DNA of 64,000 nucleotides from Bradyrhizobium sp. 21 (GCF_023073335.1 NZ_JADPJG010000032.1:1-64000), one strand, 5' to 3'. Shown: positions 45,180 to 54,336, counted from the first letter of the stretch. Notes: a model not told the origin generated them from the sequence alone. A program made the numbers and translations.

Positions 45180-46121
45180 GTGAACCTGGGCGACTTCCTG
45201 ATCAATTGGATTGCCAACGCACCGGTCACCGCGGTACCGTACGCGCTCGCCGCTCTCGGCCTGATCGTGGCGGAACGCTCCGGCGTCTTGAATCTCACCG
45301 CGGAAGGCTTGATGTTGATCGGCGCGCTGGCGGGCGCCGGGACCTCGCTGCTGTTCGTCGGTCATCCCGCGGTCGCGCTGCTGGCCGCGATGGCGGCGGC
45401 GAGCGTGGTTTCGCTGTTGTTTGCGGTGCTCGTGGTGGTGCTGCGCATCAACCAGGTGATCGCTGGATTGTCGGTGGTGTTCTTCTGCCAGGGCCTGACC
45501 GGACTGATCGGCACGCTGGCGAAGTGGCAGAACAAGCAGTTGAGCGGGCTCGCGCCGCTGAAGATCTGGCCGCTGTCGGAAATCCCGATCATCGGGCGGA
45601 TCTTCTTCATGCAGGATCCCGTCGTCTATCTCACCATCTTGATATTCATCGCGGTCAACTTTCTCTTGTTCAAGACCATGCTGGGCTTGCGCATCCGCGC
45701 GGTCGGCGAAAACCCGGGTGCGGCCGACGCCGCCGGCGTTAGCATCACGCTGCATCGCATCCTCGCCATCGTTGCCGGCTCCTCGCTGATCGGGCTCGCC
45801 GGCGGCTACATCTCGGTGGTCAGCGTCAAATTATGGGTCACGGGAATGACCGGCGGCCGCGGCTGGATCGCGGTGGCGCTGGTGGTGTTCGCGCGCTGGG
45901 CGCCTTGGCCGGCGCTCGCCGGCGCGCTGCTGTTCGGCTGCATCGAGGCGCTGATCCCGCACGTCGCGGCAGCCGGCATCCAGGTGCCCCAATATCTGAT
46001 GCTGATGACGCCGTATCTCGCGACCATCGCCGTCATGATTTGGGTCGGCGCCAAGGACAGCCGCGGCAGTCAGGAGCCGGGCGCGCTCGGCCAGCCACAT
46101 GTCCGCGAGGAACGAAGGTAG
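45180..46121 (+). CDS. BMP-type ABC transporter permease 2
   Basis: 313-aa second permease (NupQ/YufQ-like). The start is GTG 45180. Recognisable segments are LIVAERSGVLNLTAEGLMLIG, shared by this permease class, and LRIRAVGENPGAADAAGVS, matching the AVGxNPxAAxxAGI motif. It completes the nucleoside-type importer and ends 26 bp from the convergent stop of the third molybdenum hydroxylase large subunit. Confidence 0.94.
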   Translation: MNLGDFLINWIANAPVTAVPYALAALGLIVAERSGVLNLTAEGLMLIGALAGAGTSLLFVGHPAVALLAAMAAASVVSLLFAVLVVVLRINQVIAGLSVVFFCQGLTGLIGTLAKWQNKQLSGLAPLKIWPLSEIPIIGRIFFMQDPVVYLTILIFIAVNFLLFKTMLGLRIRAVGENPGAADAAGVSITLHRILAIVAGSSLIGLAGGYISVVSVKLWVTGMTGGRGWIAVALVVFARWAPWPALAGALLFGCIEALIPHVAAAGIQVPQYLMLMTPYLATIAVMIWVGAKDSRGSQEPGALGQPHVREERR

Positions 46122-46147
46122 CTTTCAAGCTGCGGGGCCTCATCCCC

Positions 46148-48541
46148 TCAATGCCGCACCTGCTCCAGCGCGTCGGCGATCATCGTCGGCGACAGCGGCA
46201 CCTGGCGGAATTTCAAGGCGCCGAACGGGCGGAGTGCGTCCTCGACGCCGGACGCCACCACCGCACCCACCGCAATGCAGCCGGCTTCGCCGACGCCCTT
46301 GACGCCCAAGGGGTTGAGCGGAGACGGCGTTTCCAGGTGCAGAATCGAGACATCCGGAATCTCGGTGGCATACGGCACCAGGAAATCCATCAGGCTGGCG
46401 TTGGCGAGGTTGCCGTCGGCCTGGTAGTCGAGACGTTCGTACAGCGCACCGCCGATACCTTGGGCGATGCCGCCCATCACCTGGCCCTCAACCAGCATCG
46501 GGTTGATCATGTTGCCGCAGTCGTGGATGCAGACGTATTTCCTGATCTTGACGGTGCACAGTCCCGGATCCACCTCGACGATCGCGGCGTGGACGCCGTA
46601 GGCCCAGGTCGATTGCGACGGGCTGTAATAGTCGGTCGCTTCCAGTCCCGGCACCTCGCCTTCGGCCAGCGGCGGGCCGTCGTGCTTGCTGGACGGCGCG
46701 AATTGCGTCGCCGCTTGCGCCGCCTTGTTGAAGGCGTAGCGCAAGGGATTGCTGGCGGTGGCGATCGCGGCCAGCGGCACGAAGCGGTTGGAGCCTTTCA
46801 CCCAAGCGGCGGAGTCGCGCAGCTCGATTGACTCGACGTCGATGTCGAGCATGTTGGCAGCGGCCTGCAGCACCTTATTGCGCACGGTGATCGCGGTCTT
46901 GTGGATCGCGTTGCCGCTGACGACTGCGGCGCGGCTGGCGAACGTCGCTACGCCCCAGTCGAACGCCTTGGTGTCGCCCTCGACCACGATGACGTCCTGC
47001 GGCGAGACGCCGAGTTGATCGGCGACGATCTGTGCGAACACGGTGTCGTGCCCCTGCCCCTGCGTGCTGAGGCCGGTGTTGACGTAGACCTTGCCGGTGA
47101 TGGGATGGATCTTCACGTGGCCACCTTCGTAGGGGCCAAGCCCGGTGCCTTCGACGTAGCAGGCGAGGCCCAAGCCCAGATAGCGGCCTTCGGACAGCGC
47201 CTTTGCCTGCACGGTCGCGAAATCTTCGGCACCGAGTTCGGTCGCGGCCATCGCCAGCGCCCTGGCGTATTGGCCGCTGTCGAGTGTCACCTTCAATCCG
47301 TCGGCGAACAAGAGGCCCTCGCGCGCGTAGGGAAACTGGTGGTCGGCGATCAGGTTGCGGCGGCGAATTTCAAAACGGTCGAGCCCGAGTTCCTGCGCAA
47401 GTTGATCCATCGCTCGCTCGAGCGCAAAGCAGGCCTGTGGCCTGCCGCAGCCGCGATAGGGCGTCACCTGCACCGTCGGGGTATAGACCGCCTTGAACTC
47501 CACGAAGATGTTGGGAATTCGATAAGGACCGGCGATCGAGGTGGAGGCAACTTGCGCCACCGCGATGCCGTAGGGAATGAAGGCGCCGGTGTCGTGCAGA
47601 AAGAAATCGCGCAGGCCGATCACTTCCCCCGACTTCAGCGCCGCCAATTCGATGGTGTGGATCTGGGTGCGCTCCTGCGAGGAGCCGATAAAATTCTCGC
47701 GGCGGTCCTCGATGTATTTGACGGGGCGGCCGAGCTGCATCGCCGCCATCGGCACCAGCAACTCATCGGGATAGAACAGCAGCACCTTCTGGCCAAAACC
47801 GCCGCCGACGTCGGGCGCGATGACGCGGACCTTGTCCTCGTCGATCCCGAACACCGAAGCCAGCCCGCCGCGCACCGAGATCGGCGCCTGCGTTCCGTCC
47901 CACATCGTCAACTCACCGGTGACCGCCTCCCATCGCGCGGCAACCGCGCGGCATTCCATCGGTGCCGCGGTCGAGCGATCGACCTGCACGGTGATTTTGG
48001 TGACGTGCTCGGCCGCGGCAAAGGCGCCGTCAGGATCGCCGCTGGTCTGGACGAAGTGCGCGGCGAGATTGTTCGGAACGGTAGCGTGCACCAGCGGCGC
48101 GCCGTCGGACAGCGCTTTCGCCATATCCATCTCGACCGGCAGCGGGGTGTAGTCGACCTCTATCAGCGCGGTCGCGTCTTCCGCGACGTAGCGGTCCACC
48201 GCCACCACCATCGCCACGGTCTGCCCGACATAATGCACGTCGCCGCGCGCCAGCGGACGCTGGGTCTGCGGGTTGGTCATCGACGGATGCGGGATCAGCA
48301 GCGGCATCTCGATGTCGAGCGCGCCGATGTCGTCGCTCGTGTAAACCGCGACCACGCCGGGGTTCGCTTTCGCAGCCTTGGTATCGATCGAATTGATTCG
48401 CGCCCGCGCATGCGGGCTGCGCAGGAAGGCGACATGCAGCGCATCCGGCAGCGGAATATCGTCGACAAAGGCGCCCTCGCCGCGCAGCAGCTTCGGATCG
48501 ACATTGCGCTCGATACGCGCGCCAAACGTCCGTGTCGACAT
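46148..48541 (-). CDS. Molybdenum hydroxylase large subunit, set 3
   Basis: 797-aa CoxL/XDH-family subunit, MSTRTFGARIERNVDPKLLR at 48541. The active-site loop is PYRGCGR (361-367), with a Cys where set 1 has Ala; this is still not the CO dehydrogenase AYRCSFR loop. The catalytic Glu is in KGVGEAG (about E752) and the cofactor loop is DVGGGFGQK. It is the last gene of the long minus-strand run and is separated from its CoxS gene by a 45-bp palindromic repeat instead of the usual overlap. The substrate is unknown; adjacent deaminases and oxygenases suggest an N-heterocycle. Confidence 0.93.
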   Translation of the reverse strand: MSTRTFGARIERNVDPKLLRGEGAFVDDIPLPDALHVAFLRSPHARARINSIDTKAAKANPGVVAVYTSDDIGALDIEMPLLIPHPSMTNPQTQRPLARGDVHYVGQTVAMVVAVDRYVAEDATALIEVDYTPLPVEMDMAKALSDGAPLVHATVPNNLAAHFVQTSGDPDGAFAAAEHVTKITVQVDRSTAAPMECRAVAARWEAVTGELTMWDGTQAPISVRGGLASVFGIDEDKVRVIAPDVGGGFGQKVLLFYPDELLVPMAAMQLGRPVKYIEDRRENFIGSSQERTQIHTIELAALKSGEVIGLRDFFLHDTGAFIPYGIAVAQVASTSIAGPYRIPNIFVEFKAVYTPTVQVTPYRGCGRPQACFALERAMDQLAQELGLDRFEIRRRNLIADHQFPYAREGLLFADGLKVTLDSGQYARALAMAATELGAEDFATVQAKALSEGRYLGLGLACYVEGTGLGPYEGGHVKIHPITGKVYVNTGLSTQGQGHDTVFAQIVADQLGVSPQDVIVVEGDTKAFDWGVATFASRAAVVSGNAIHKTAITVRNKVLQAAANMLDIDVESIELRDSAAWVKGSNRFVPLAAIATASNPLRYAFNKAAQAATQFAPSSKHDGPPLAEGEVPGLEATDYYSPSQSTWAYGVHAAIVEVDPGLCTVKIRKYVCIHDCGNMINPMLVEGQVMGGIAQGIGGALYERLDYQADGNLANASLMDFLVPYATEIPDVSILHLETPSPLNPLGVKGVGEAGCIAVGAVVASGVEDALRPFGALKFRQVPLSPTMIADALEQVRH

Positions 48542-48561
48542 CCAACCGCCCCCTTATTTGC

Positions 48562-48606
48562 GCATGATCCGGTCGGAAAGTCGGCACCCACTTTTCCGGA
48601 TCATGC
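48562..48606. repeat. 45-bp Rhizobiales-type palindromic intergenic repeat
   Basis: GCATGATCCGG (48562-48572) and CCGGATCATGC (48596-48606) are exact inverted arms around GTCGGCACCCAC-type sequence. This GCATGATCCGGAAAAG-like palindrome is a familiar intergenic repeat of Bradyrhizobium and relatives. It is inserted between coxS and coxL of set 3 and supplies the coxS stop codon (48601-48603). Confidence 0.75.
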
Positions 48607-49131
48607 CGTTCGCCCGAGCAGTTCGGCGGCGCGGCGCACCGCGGCGATGATGTTGAGATAGCCGGTGCAGCGGCAGAGATTGCCGGACAATAATTCCCTG
48701 ATGCCGTCGTCGGAGAGATCGAGCGGCTCTTTCTCCTCGAAGCGGCCGAGGATGTTCATCACCATGCCCGGCGTGCAGTAACCGCATTGCAGGCCGTGGC
48801 ACTCCTTGAAGGCCTGTTGCACCGGATGCAGCGTGCCGTCTGCGCTCGCAACGGATTCGATGGTGCGGATCTGGTAGCCGTTGGCCTGCACCGCCAATGT
48901 CAGGCAGGAGCGGCCGGGCTTGCCGTCGATCAGGACGGTGCAACATCCGCACACGCCATGCTCGCAGCCGACATGGGTTCCGGTCAGGCCGAGCTCGTGG
49001 CGCAGGAAATCCGACAGCAGCATCCGCAGGCTGACAATGCGGCGAACGACCTCGCCGTTGACGGTCAATTCCACTTCGGTCTGCGCATCGGCGGAGCGAA
49101 CGGGCGTGGTTCCTTTCATCATGCGCGTCAT
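48601..49131 (-). CDS. Molybdenum hydroxylase [2Fe-2S] subunit, set 3
   Basis: 176-aa CoxS-type subunit with a 14-residue longer N-terminus than sets 1 and 2. Cluster Cys are C56, C61, C64 and C76 (GCEHGVCGCCT, which has an extra Cys at 63), and C116, C119, C153 and C155 (CGYCTPG, LCRCTGY). The start at 49131 overlaps the CoxM stop as ATGA. The last codons and the stop lie in the palindromic repeat, so the C-terminus may have been altered by its insertion. Confidence 0.94.
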   Translation of the reverse strand: MTRMMKGTTPVRSADAQTEVELTVNGEVVRRIVSLRMLLSDFLRHELGLTGTHVGCEHGVCGCCTVLIDGKPGRSCLTLAVQANGYQIRTIESVASADGTLHPVQQAFKECHGLQCGYCTPGMVMNILGRFEEKEPLDLSDDGIRELLSGNLCRCTGYLNIIAAVRRAAELLGRTA

Positions 49132-50009
49132 GACGCGACCTCCGCCATTTGCGCGCGCTGAGCGGCCTTGGCAACCATCCGGCGGATCAGCGTGCCGAGC
49201 GCACGGCGGCGATAGCTTGCGGATACGTTGATATCGTCCGGCTGGGTCACGGCGGCCATCGAAGCCGCGACCGCGGCATCCAGATCGGAGGTGCCGAGCG
49301 CCGTCCCGTTCAGGACCGTCTCAGCCTCCTTGAGCCGGACCGGCCGGTCGGCGATGCCACAGGCGGCGAGCCGCACGCCCGACGCACGGCTGCTTTCATC
49401 AAGCGAGAGCACGCAGCCGACGCCGACCACGGCGTAATCGCCGTGCCGTCGCGTCACCTCGTCGAACGCCCAGCCCGCCATCGGCGGCAGCAACGGAAAG
49501 CGCGCCTCGACCACGATCTCGTCGTGGCTGCGCGCCGTGGTCAGGAACGACTGGAAGAATTTTTCTGCTGCGATCTCGCGCGATCCCGAAAGCCCCTGCA
49601 CGATCACGGAGCCGCCGAGCAGCACCAACAGCAGCGGCATTTCGGCCGAGGGATCGGCATGGCAGAGGCTGCCGACGACGGTGCCGCGGTTACGGATCGG
49701 GATATGGGCGACGTGCTGCATGACCTCCGCGATCAACGGATTGACCCGCCGCACGTCCGCGTCGAGCTCGAACTCACGATGGCGAACCATCGCCTTGACG
49801 ACGATAGCCTCGGCGCCGACCACGATGCTGCGCAGGCCGTCGATGTGCTGGATGTCCACCAGCAGGGAGGGATTGGCGGCGCGAAAGTTCATCGCCGGCA
49901 ACAGCGTCTGCCCGCCGGCGAGCACCGCGGCGTCGGGGTCGCCGGCGAGCAGGCTGATCGCTTCGTCAAGGGTTGTTGGCGCCTGGTAGCCAAAGATGGA
50001 GGGCTTCAT
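49128..50009 (-). CDS. Molybdenum hydroxylase FAD subunit, set 3
   Basis: 293-aa CoxM-type FAD subunit from ATG 50009 (MKPSIFGYQAPTTLDEAI); the long frame to 50957 overlaps the alpha/beta hydrolase gene. FAD loops are LAGGQTLLPAMNFRAANP and RNRGTVVGSLCHADPSAEMP. The order CoxM-S-L is as in set 1. Its start shares one base with the stop of the upstream alpha/beta hydrolase (TGATG), so the hydrolase is part of the same operon. Confidence 0.94.
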   Translation of the reverse strand: MKPSIFGYQAPTTLDEAISLLAGDPDAAVLAGGQTLLPAMNFRAANPSLLVDIQHIDGLRSIVVGAEAIVVKAMVRHREFELDADVRRVNPLIAEVMQHVAHIPIRNRGTVVGSLCHADPSAEMPLLLVLLGGSVIVQGLSGSREIAAEKFFQSFLTTARSHDEIVVEARFPLLPPMAGWAFDEVTRRHGDYAVVGVGCVLSLDESSRASGVRLAACGIADRPVRLKEAETVLNGTALGTSDLDAAVAASMAAVTQPDDINVSASYRRRALGTLIRRMVAKAAQRAQMAEVAS

Positions 50010-50779
50010 CAGGTCATTGACCTCGCATGTTCTGCGACCGCGGTCATGAACAGCGCGACCAGCGCGTCGGGATCGGAGAGCTGCGGCGCATGATCGCTGT
50101 CGAGACCGTAGACGGCGCGGCAGGGCGACATCGCCTGCATCTTCCGCTGCAGCGGCAGATGCACCGAGCGGTCCTCGCGCGCCTCGATATAGACCCGCGG
50201 CACGGCGCCGAAGCGTTCGCCCGATAGCTTGAGGTGCGAGCGGCGGCCGCCTTCGGGCTGCGGCGTCAGGCGGCGCGCGGCGGCCTCGGCCTGCACGCGG
50301 TCGGCCTTGTGGTAAAACACCTCGACGGCGGCGGCCGGATCGATGCTCGACAACAGCCCGGCCGCGTCGTAGGTGACCCGCTTGTGCGCGCCGACCATCC
50401 ATGGCTCGAGGTGCCGTTCGTAGAATTGCAGCACCGACATGCCGTCCGGCAGCAGGAACGCGGCGAGGAAGATCGCAAGTGCGATCCGCTCGGGGCGCAA
50501 TTCGCAGGCCTGCGCCGCCGCGGTGCCGCCCATGCTGTGGCCGACCATGACGATCGGACCTTGGGTGGCGTCGACAATGCTTGCGACATGGGCGGCGTAG
50601 CGTTCGAGATTGACTTCGGAAGGCGTCATCGGGTTGTGGCCATTGCCCGGCAAATCGACGGCGATCGCGTCGTGGCCGAGTGCCTTCAGGCGCGGAACGA
50701 TGGTCTCCCAGGCCCAGGCGCCCTGCCAGGCGCCGTGGATCAGGATGAAGGTGAAGCGGGGCGAGGCGGCATCGAGCAT
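50009..50779 (-). CDS. Alpha/beta hydrolase
   Basis: 256-aa serine hydrolase of the methylesterase/EstC-like group. The oxyanion region is FILIHGAWQGAW (about 11-22), the nucleophile elbow is VGHSMGG (S82), and the acid/His part is near GLDSDHAPQLSDPDALV. It could hydrolyse an ester, lactone or opened-ring amide. It is coupled to CoxM of set 3 and lies 5 bp downstream of the IPNS-like oxygenase, so it probably acts on a product in the same route. Confidence 0.9.
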   Translation of the reverse strand: MLDAASPRFTFILIHGAWQGAWAWETIVPRLKALGHDAIAVDLPGNGHNPMTPSEVNLERYAAHVASIVDATQGPIVMVGHSMGGTAAAQACELRPERIALAIFLAAFLLPDGMSVLQFYERHLEPWMVGAHKRVTYDAAGLLSSIDPAAAVEVFYHKADRVQAEAAARRLTPQPEGGRRSHLKLSGERFGAVPRVYIEAREDRSVHLPLQRKMQAMSPCRAVYGLDSDHAPQLSDPDALVALFMTAVAEHARSMT

Positions 50780-50784
50780 GGCGG

Positions 50785-51756
50785 TTATTTGTAGGTCCGC
50801 TTATACATCGCCCGCATGTGGTCCTCGACCGTGATGGGCGGGTATTTCGGCGCCTCGCCCGGCGGCACGCAGGTTGGGATGCATTCGACGTTGTGCGCAT
50901 AATTGCCGGTGTAGAAGAACGGTACCGAATAGCGCTCGCGGCCGGAGGCGTTGACAACGCGATGCAGCGTCGAGCGGTACTTGTCGTTGGTCCAGCGCGC
51001 GATCATGTCGCCGAGGTTGACGACAAAGGTGCCGGGGACGGGGTCGGCGTGGATCCAGCCGTCCGAACCCTGATCCCAGACCTGCAGCCCCCCGACGTCG
51101 CCCTGGCGCAGCAACGTCAACCCGCCGAAATCAGTGTGGGCGCCGGCGCCCTTCTGATCGGGATTGCCGCCTGCCGGTTGCGGCGGATAGTGCAGCAGCC
51201 GCACGGTCGCCATCGCATCGGTGCAATAGCCGGCGAAATAGGCCTCCGGCAGATCCAGCGACAGCGCGATGCCGCCCATCATCCGCGCCGACAGATCCAG
51301 CATGACCTCGAGAAAGGCCTGCATCACCGGCTTGAAGTTCGGCCGCGCTGCCGGCCACTGGTTGGCGCCGTGGTTGAACATGCCGGCGATCACCCTGGGA
51401 TCGTCGGCTGTGTGCTCGGGGCCGATATAATATCCCTCCTTCAGGTCGGGCGGCGCACCGGGCTCCAGCGTCTGGCCCTGCAGCGGTTCGTAGCCGCGAT
51501 TGGCCTTGGAACGGGATTTATCGACCTCGGCCTTCTGCGACGGCGGCAGATCGAAGAAGGCGGCGGCTTCTGCAAAGACGTCGGCGACGAGGGCTTCATC
51601 GACGCCATGATTTGAGATGTAGAAGAAACCGTTGTGCAGGCAGGCCGCGCGCAGGTTGCGCGCAACCTGCTTGCGATCGGACAGGTTCGGCGAAGACAGC
51701 CCGCCGATATCGATCACCGGCAGGCTGGCCTTTGATACCCGTGCCGCTTCGAGCAT
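50785..51756 (-). CDS. Isopenicillin N synthase-like 2-oxoglutarate/Fe(II) oxygenase
   Basis: 323-aa double-stranded beta-helix oxygenase. Iron ligands are H207 and D209 (GAHTDFGG) and H265 (RSTLHRV); the 2-oxoglutarate-type R-x-S is R275-Y-S277 (RYSVPF). The N-terminal LPVIDIGGL and GFFYISNHGV are typical of the IPNS family. Relatives hydroxylate small molecules, including thymine in fungi, so a nucleobase-like substrate is possible but unproven. The start ATG 51756 has a strong GGAGGA ribosome site. A 12-bp palindrome lies 99 bp upstream. Confidence 0.9.
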   Translation of the reverse strand: MLEAARVSKASLPVIDIGGLSSPNLSDRKQVARNLRAACLHNGFFYISNHGVDEALVADVFAEAAAFFDLPPSQKAEVDKSRSKANRGYEPLQGQTLEPGAPPDLKEGYYIGPEHTADDPRVIAGMFNHGANQWPAARPNFKPVMQAFLEVMLDLSARMMGGIALSLDLPEAYFAGYCTDAMATVRLLHYPPQPAGGNPDQKGAGAHTDFGGLTLLRQGDVGGLQVWDQGSDGWIHADPVPGTFVVNLGDMIARWTNDKYRSTLHRVVNASGRERYSVPFFYTGNYAHNVECIPTCVPPGEAPKYPPITVEDHMRAMYKRTYK

Positions 51757-51854
51757 TGTCGTCCTCCGTATCCCGGCCGACCTCTCCCCGTAAGTTCTTT
51801 CTGAGGGAGCAGATCGCCAGAACTAGGTTACGCGGACGGCGCCGGCATGGACGC

Positions 51855-51866
51855 CCGAATATTCGG
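51855..51866. promoter_or_regulatory. 12-bp palindrome in the gap upstream of the IPNS-like gene
   Basis: CCGAATATTCGG is a perfect palindrome in the 137-bp gap between the CodA/AtzC-like and IPNS-like genes. It may mark an internal promoter or operator that lets the set 3 operon be expressed separately. The evidence is weak because the site is short. Confidence 0.3.
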
Positions 51867-51893
51867 CAAAACGCGAGGTCTTCTGGCGAAAAA

Positions 51894-53141
51894 TCAGTCA
51901 GGCTGAGGCTGGGCGAGCTCGCGCATCTTGTCGGCATCGACCAGCCGTCCGTGACTGATGACGGCGGCGGGCGGGGTGTGAAAGCGCAGCGCCTCGCCGA
52001 CACTGGGTTGATCGAGCACGACAAGATTGGCCGCGCAGCCCGCCTTCAGGCCGTAGTTCCGGAGATTGATGGCCTCGGCCGCGCGCGTGGTGATCATCTC
52101 GTAAAGCGTGGCGATCTCCTTCTCCCTGGTCATCCACAGCAAATGCGAGGCGAGGAACGCGACTTCCGGCATGTTGTTGCGGCCGAAAGGATAGTACGCA
52201 TCCGAGATGTCGTCCTGGCCGAGACAGACATTGACGTTTCCAGCCAAGAGCTCCCGCACCCGCGCATGCAGCGGGCCGGTGTGGGGATCACTGACGACGC
52301 TGATGCGCGCCTGCCGCAACAGCTGCATCAATTCGTCGAGATAGTCTTCGGGATAGAGCGCCATCGCCCGGCAATGATGCGCCAACGCCCGCCCCTGATA
52401 TCCACGCGCGAGGGCTTCGCGGGCCATCGCTTCCAGCGTCTTCATGTTGGGATCGCCGACATCATCCAGCAGCATCGAGACGTCGGTGTCGAATTCGGCG
52501 GCAAGATCGAAGCAGAATTTGATGTGGGCTCCGGCGTCGGCGGCATTTGCCTCGATCCAGGGAATGCCGCCGACGACGTCGGCCCCAATCGCCATCGCTT
52601 CCCGCATCAGCGCGTCCGTTCCCGGCTCGCGAATGAGGCCGTCCTGCGCGAAGGCCACGACCTGGAGATCGACGATGCCGCGGAATTCCTCGCGAACGGC
52701 GATCAGCGCCTTGACGCCCTCGAGTCGCGCCTTGGTGTCGACATCGGCGAAGCCGCGGATGTGGAGGTTGCCGTGCAGCGCCGCCAGCGCCATCGCACGC
52801 CGTGCGTTTGGAATGATCCAGGACGCATCATAGCTGGCCTTGACCGCGGCCGCGAGATCGATCGCCTTGGCCGCCTCGCTCATGCCCTTGGCATGGTAGG
52901 CCTCGATGGCCGCTTCCGACATCATTGGCAAAGTCCAGACCTTGCAGAGGTGCAAATGCGCGTTGACATAGGCTGGCGTGACGAGATTTCCGCGCGCATC
53001 CACCGTGACGCGGGCATCGATTTCGATCCTGGGTCCGATCTCGGTGATGATTCCGCCCGAAATCGCGATATCCGAAAACACGTCGCCACCGCCCGGCATT
53101 CGGGCATTCTTGACCAACAGGTCGGCCACTTCAGACGTCAC
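51894..53141 (-). CDS. CodA/AtzC-like amidohydrolase with altered metal site
   Basis: 415-aa member of the cytosine deaminase/AtzC branch of the amidohydrolase superfamily. It keeps NAHLHL (H62, H64), HIRGFADVD, IVDLQVVAFAQDG, AHHCRAM (H255/H256) and GQDDISDAYYPFG (D310). Where CodA has HCDE and AtzC has HIHD, it reads MLLDD (L224-D227), so the third metal His is replaced by Leu. The reaction may therefore differ from ordinary deamination. The start is GTG 53141 with AGGAG upstream. It lies between Rieske and IPNS-like genes in the LysR-linked minus-strand run. Possible substrates are aminopyrimidines or aminotriazines. Confidence 0.88.
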   Translation of the reverse strand: MTSEVADLLVKNARMPGGGDVFSDIAISGGIITEIGPRIEIDARVTVDARGNLVTPAYVNAHLHLCKVWTLPMMSEAAIEAYHAKGMSEAAKAIDLAAAVKASYDASWIIPNARRAMALAALHGNLHIRGFADVDTKARLEGVKALIAVREEFRGIVDLQVVAFAQDGLIREPGTDALMREAMAIGADVVGGIPWIEANAADAGAHIKFCFDLAAEFDTDVSMLLDDVGDPNMKTLEAMAREALARGYQGRALAHHCRAMALYPEDYLDELMQLLRQARISVVSDPHTGPLHARVRELLAGNVNVCLGQDDISDAYYPFGRNNMPEVAFLASHLLWMTREKEIATLYEMITTRAAEAINLRNYGLKAGCAANLVVLDQPSVGEALRFHTPPAAVISHGRLVDADKMRELAQPQPD

Positions 53142-53293
53142 CGCTGATGTTCTCCTCGCCCGGCATCGTGCCTACAACGGTCCTGATGTCTGCAAAGCGC
53201 ATGCCGCGGCGCGTCTCAGGGGGAAGGGAACGGTTTGCCCGTCTCTCTCCGCAATCCCGGACATGTTTTCGGGAGCTTGCCCAAGGGGAGCGT

Positions 53294-54319
53294 TTAGGCC
53301 ACCTGCTCTTGCGGTTGCTCTTCTTCGCCGTGCTGCCGAAGCAGATCGAGCAGACGCTTGCGCATGATCATTCCAGGGCGATCGGATGGCATATGCATCT
53401 CGATCTTGCGGCCCATATCGACGATGGCATCCGGGCTCGTGGATTCGAGCATGTCGCGATCTTCGGCAATGATCGCGGCGTCCCAGTCGATCAACTCCTG
53501 CGTCGAGCAGTCAGCTTCGGTATCGTTGCGGAACAGCAGCTGAACGACCTGGATCTGACCGTCCGAGATCGGCGTCGCGCAGTTGAAGATGATGTGACGG
53601 ATGCCGGACGGATACTCCATGTCGAGGCGCCGGCAGAAGGGCATGAACCATTTGTTGCGCTGATGCCGCCGGGTCGTCGGCTCGGTCGTGCCGGTGATCC
53701 TGCTGGCCCCTGGCGGATTGCGGATGGTGATGATCGTCTCGGCGTCAAAGCCTGAATCCGTCTCGACGATTTCGTACTTCTCCGGCTTCGGCTGATTTAT
53801 GTCGCCAAAGGTACCTTTGTGAACGAAGGCGAAGTGAGCATTGTCGAAGGAATTCTCCATCAGCCGCAGCGCGGCCGTATTCCACTTGTCGTAGAACTGG
53901 TTGATCCGGCGATAGCCGGGCATACCGTCCTCGGGAATGTCGGGGATTTCGCTCAAGGGCTCATCGAGTGCCACCCAGACATAGCCGTAGCGGGCCTTGG
54001 CACGGAATGAGCGCGCCTTCGCTTCGGGAACCGGTTGCTCGAACGGAAATTGCGGGATCATCACCAGCTTGCCGTCGCGGTCATATTCCCAGCCGTGATA
54101 GCCGCAGACGATGTTGCCGTTGTTGCACCAGCCCTTCGACAGTTTTGCCGTGCGATGGCAGCAGCGGTCTTCCAGCGCGGCGGGCTCGCCCTTGGCATCG
54201 AGGAACAGAACGATCGGCTCGCCGAGCAGCGTGAACGGCTTTGGCCCGTCCTTGAGATGATCGATCGGCATCAGTGCATACCAGAACCGGCGCAATACGG
54301 GCTGCTTCGTGTTCAACAT
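53294..54319 (-). CDS. Rieske non-heme iron oxygenase, alpha subunit
   Basis: 341-aa ring- or O/N-demethylating oxygenase (vanillate demethylase/phthalate dioxygenase-like). The Rieske cluster is C53-x-H55 and C72-x2-H75 (CCHRTAK, CGYHGWEYD). The mononuclear iron motif is D159-x2-H162-x4-H167 (FDNAHFAFVH). It needs an external reductase, none of which is encoded in the window. It is 17 bp downstream of the deaminase-like gene at 54337. N-demethylation, as in methylxanthine pathways, or ring hydroxylation are both possible. Confidence 0.93.
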   Translation of the reverse strand: MLNTKQPVLRRFWYALMPIDHLKDGPKPFTLLGEPIVLFLDAKGEPAALEDRCCHRTAKLSKGWCNNGNIVCGYHGWEYDRDGKLVMIPQFPFEQPVPEAKARSFRAKARYGYVWVALDEPLSEIPDIPEDGMPGYRRINQFYDKWNTAALRLMENSFDNAHFAFVHKGTFGDINQPKPEKYEIVETDSGFDAETIITIRNPPGASRITGTTEPTTRRHQRNKWFMPFCRRLDMEYPSGIRHIIFNCATPISDGQIQVVQLLFRNDTEADCSTQELIDWDAAIIAEDRDMLESTSPDAIVDMGRKIEMHMPSDRPGMIMRKRLLDLLRQHGEEEQPQEQVA

Positions 54320-54336
54320 GATCGTCCTCCGCGAGT

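Noticed and set aside
46901..48661. 586-aa open frame on the plus strand
   Set aside because: Shadow of the set 3 large-subunit gene; low-complexity charged composition.
51612..53147. 511-aa open frame on the plus strand
   Set aside because: Antisense to the CodA/AtzC-like gene; no domain and no plausible start context.
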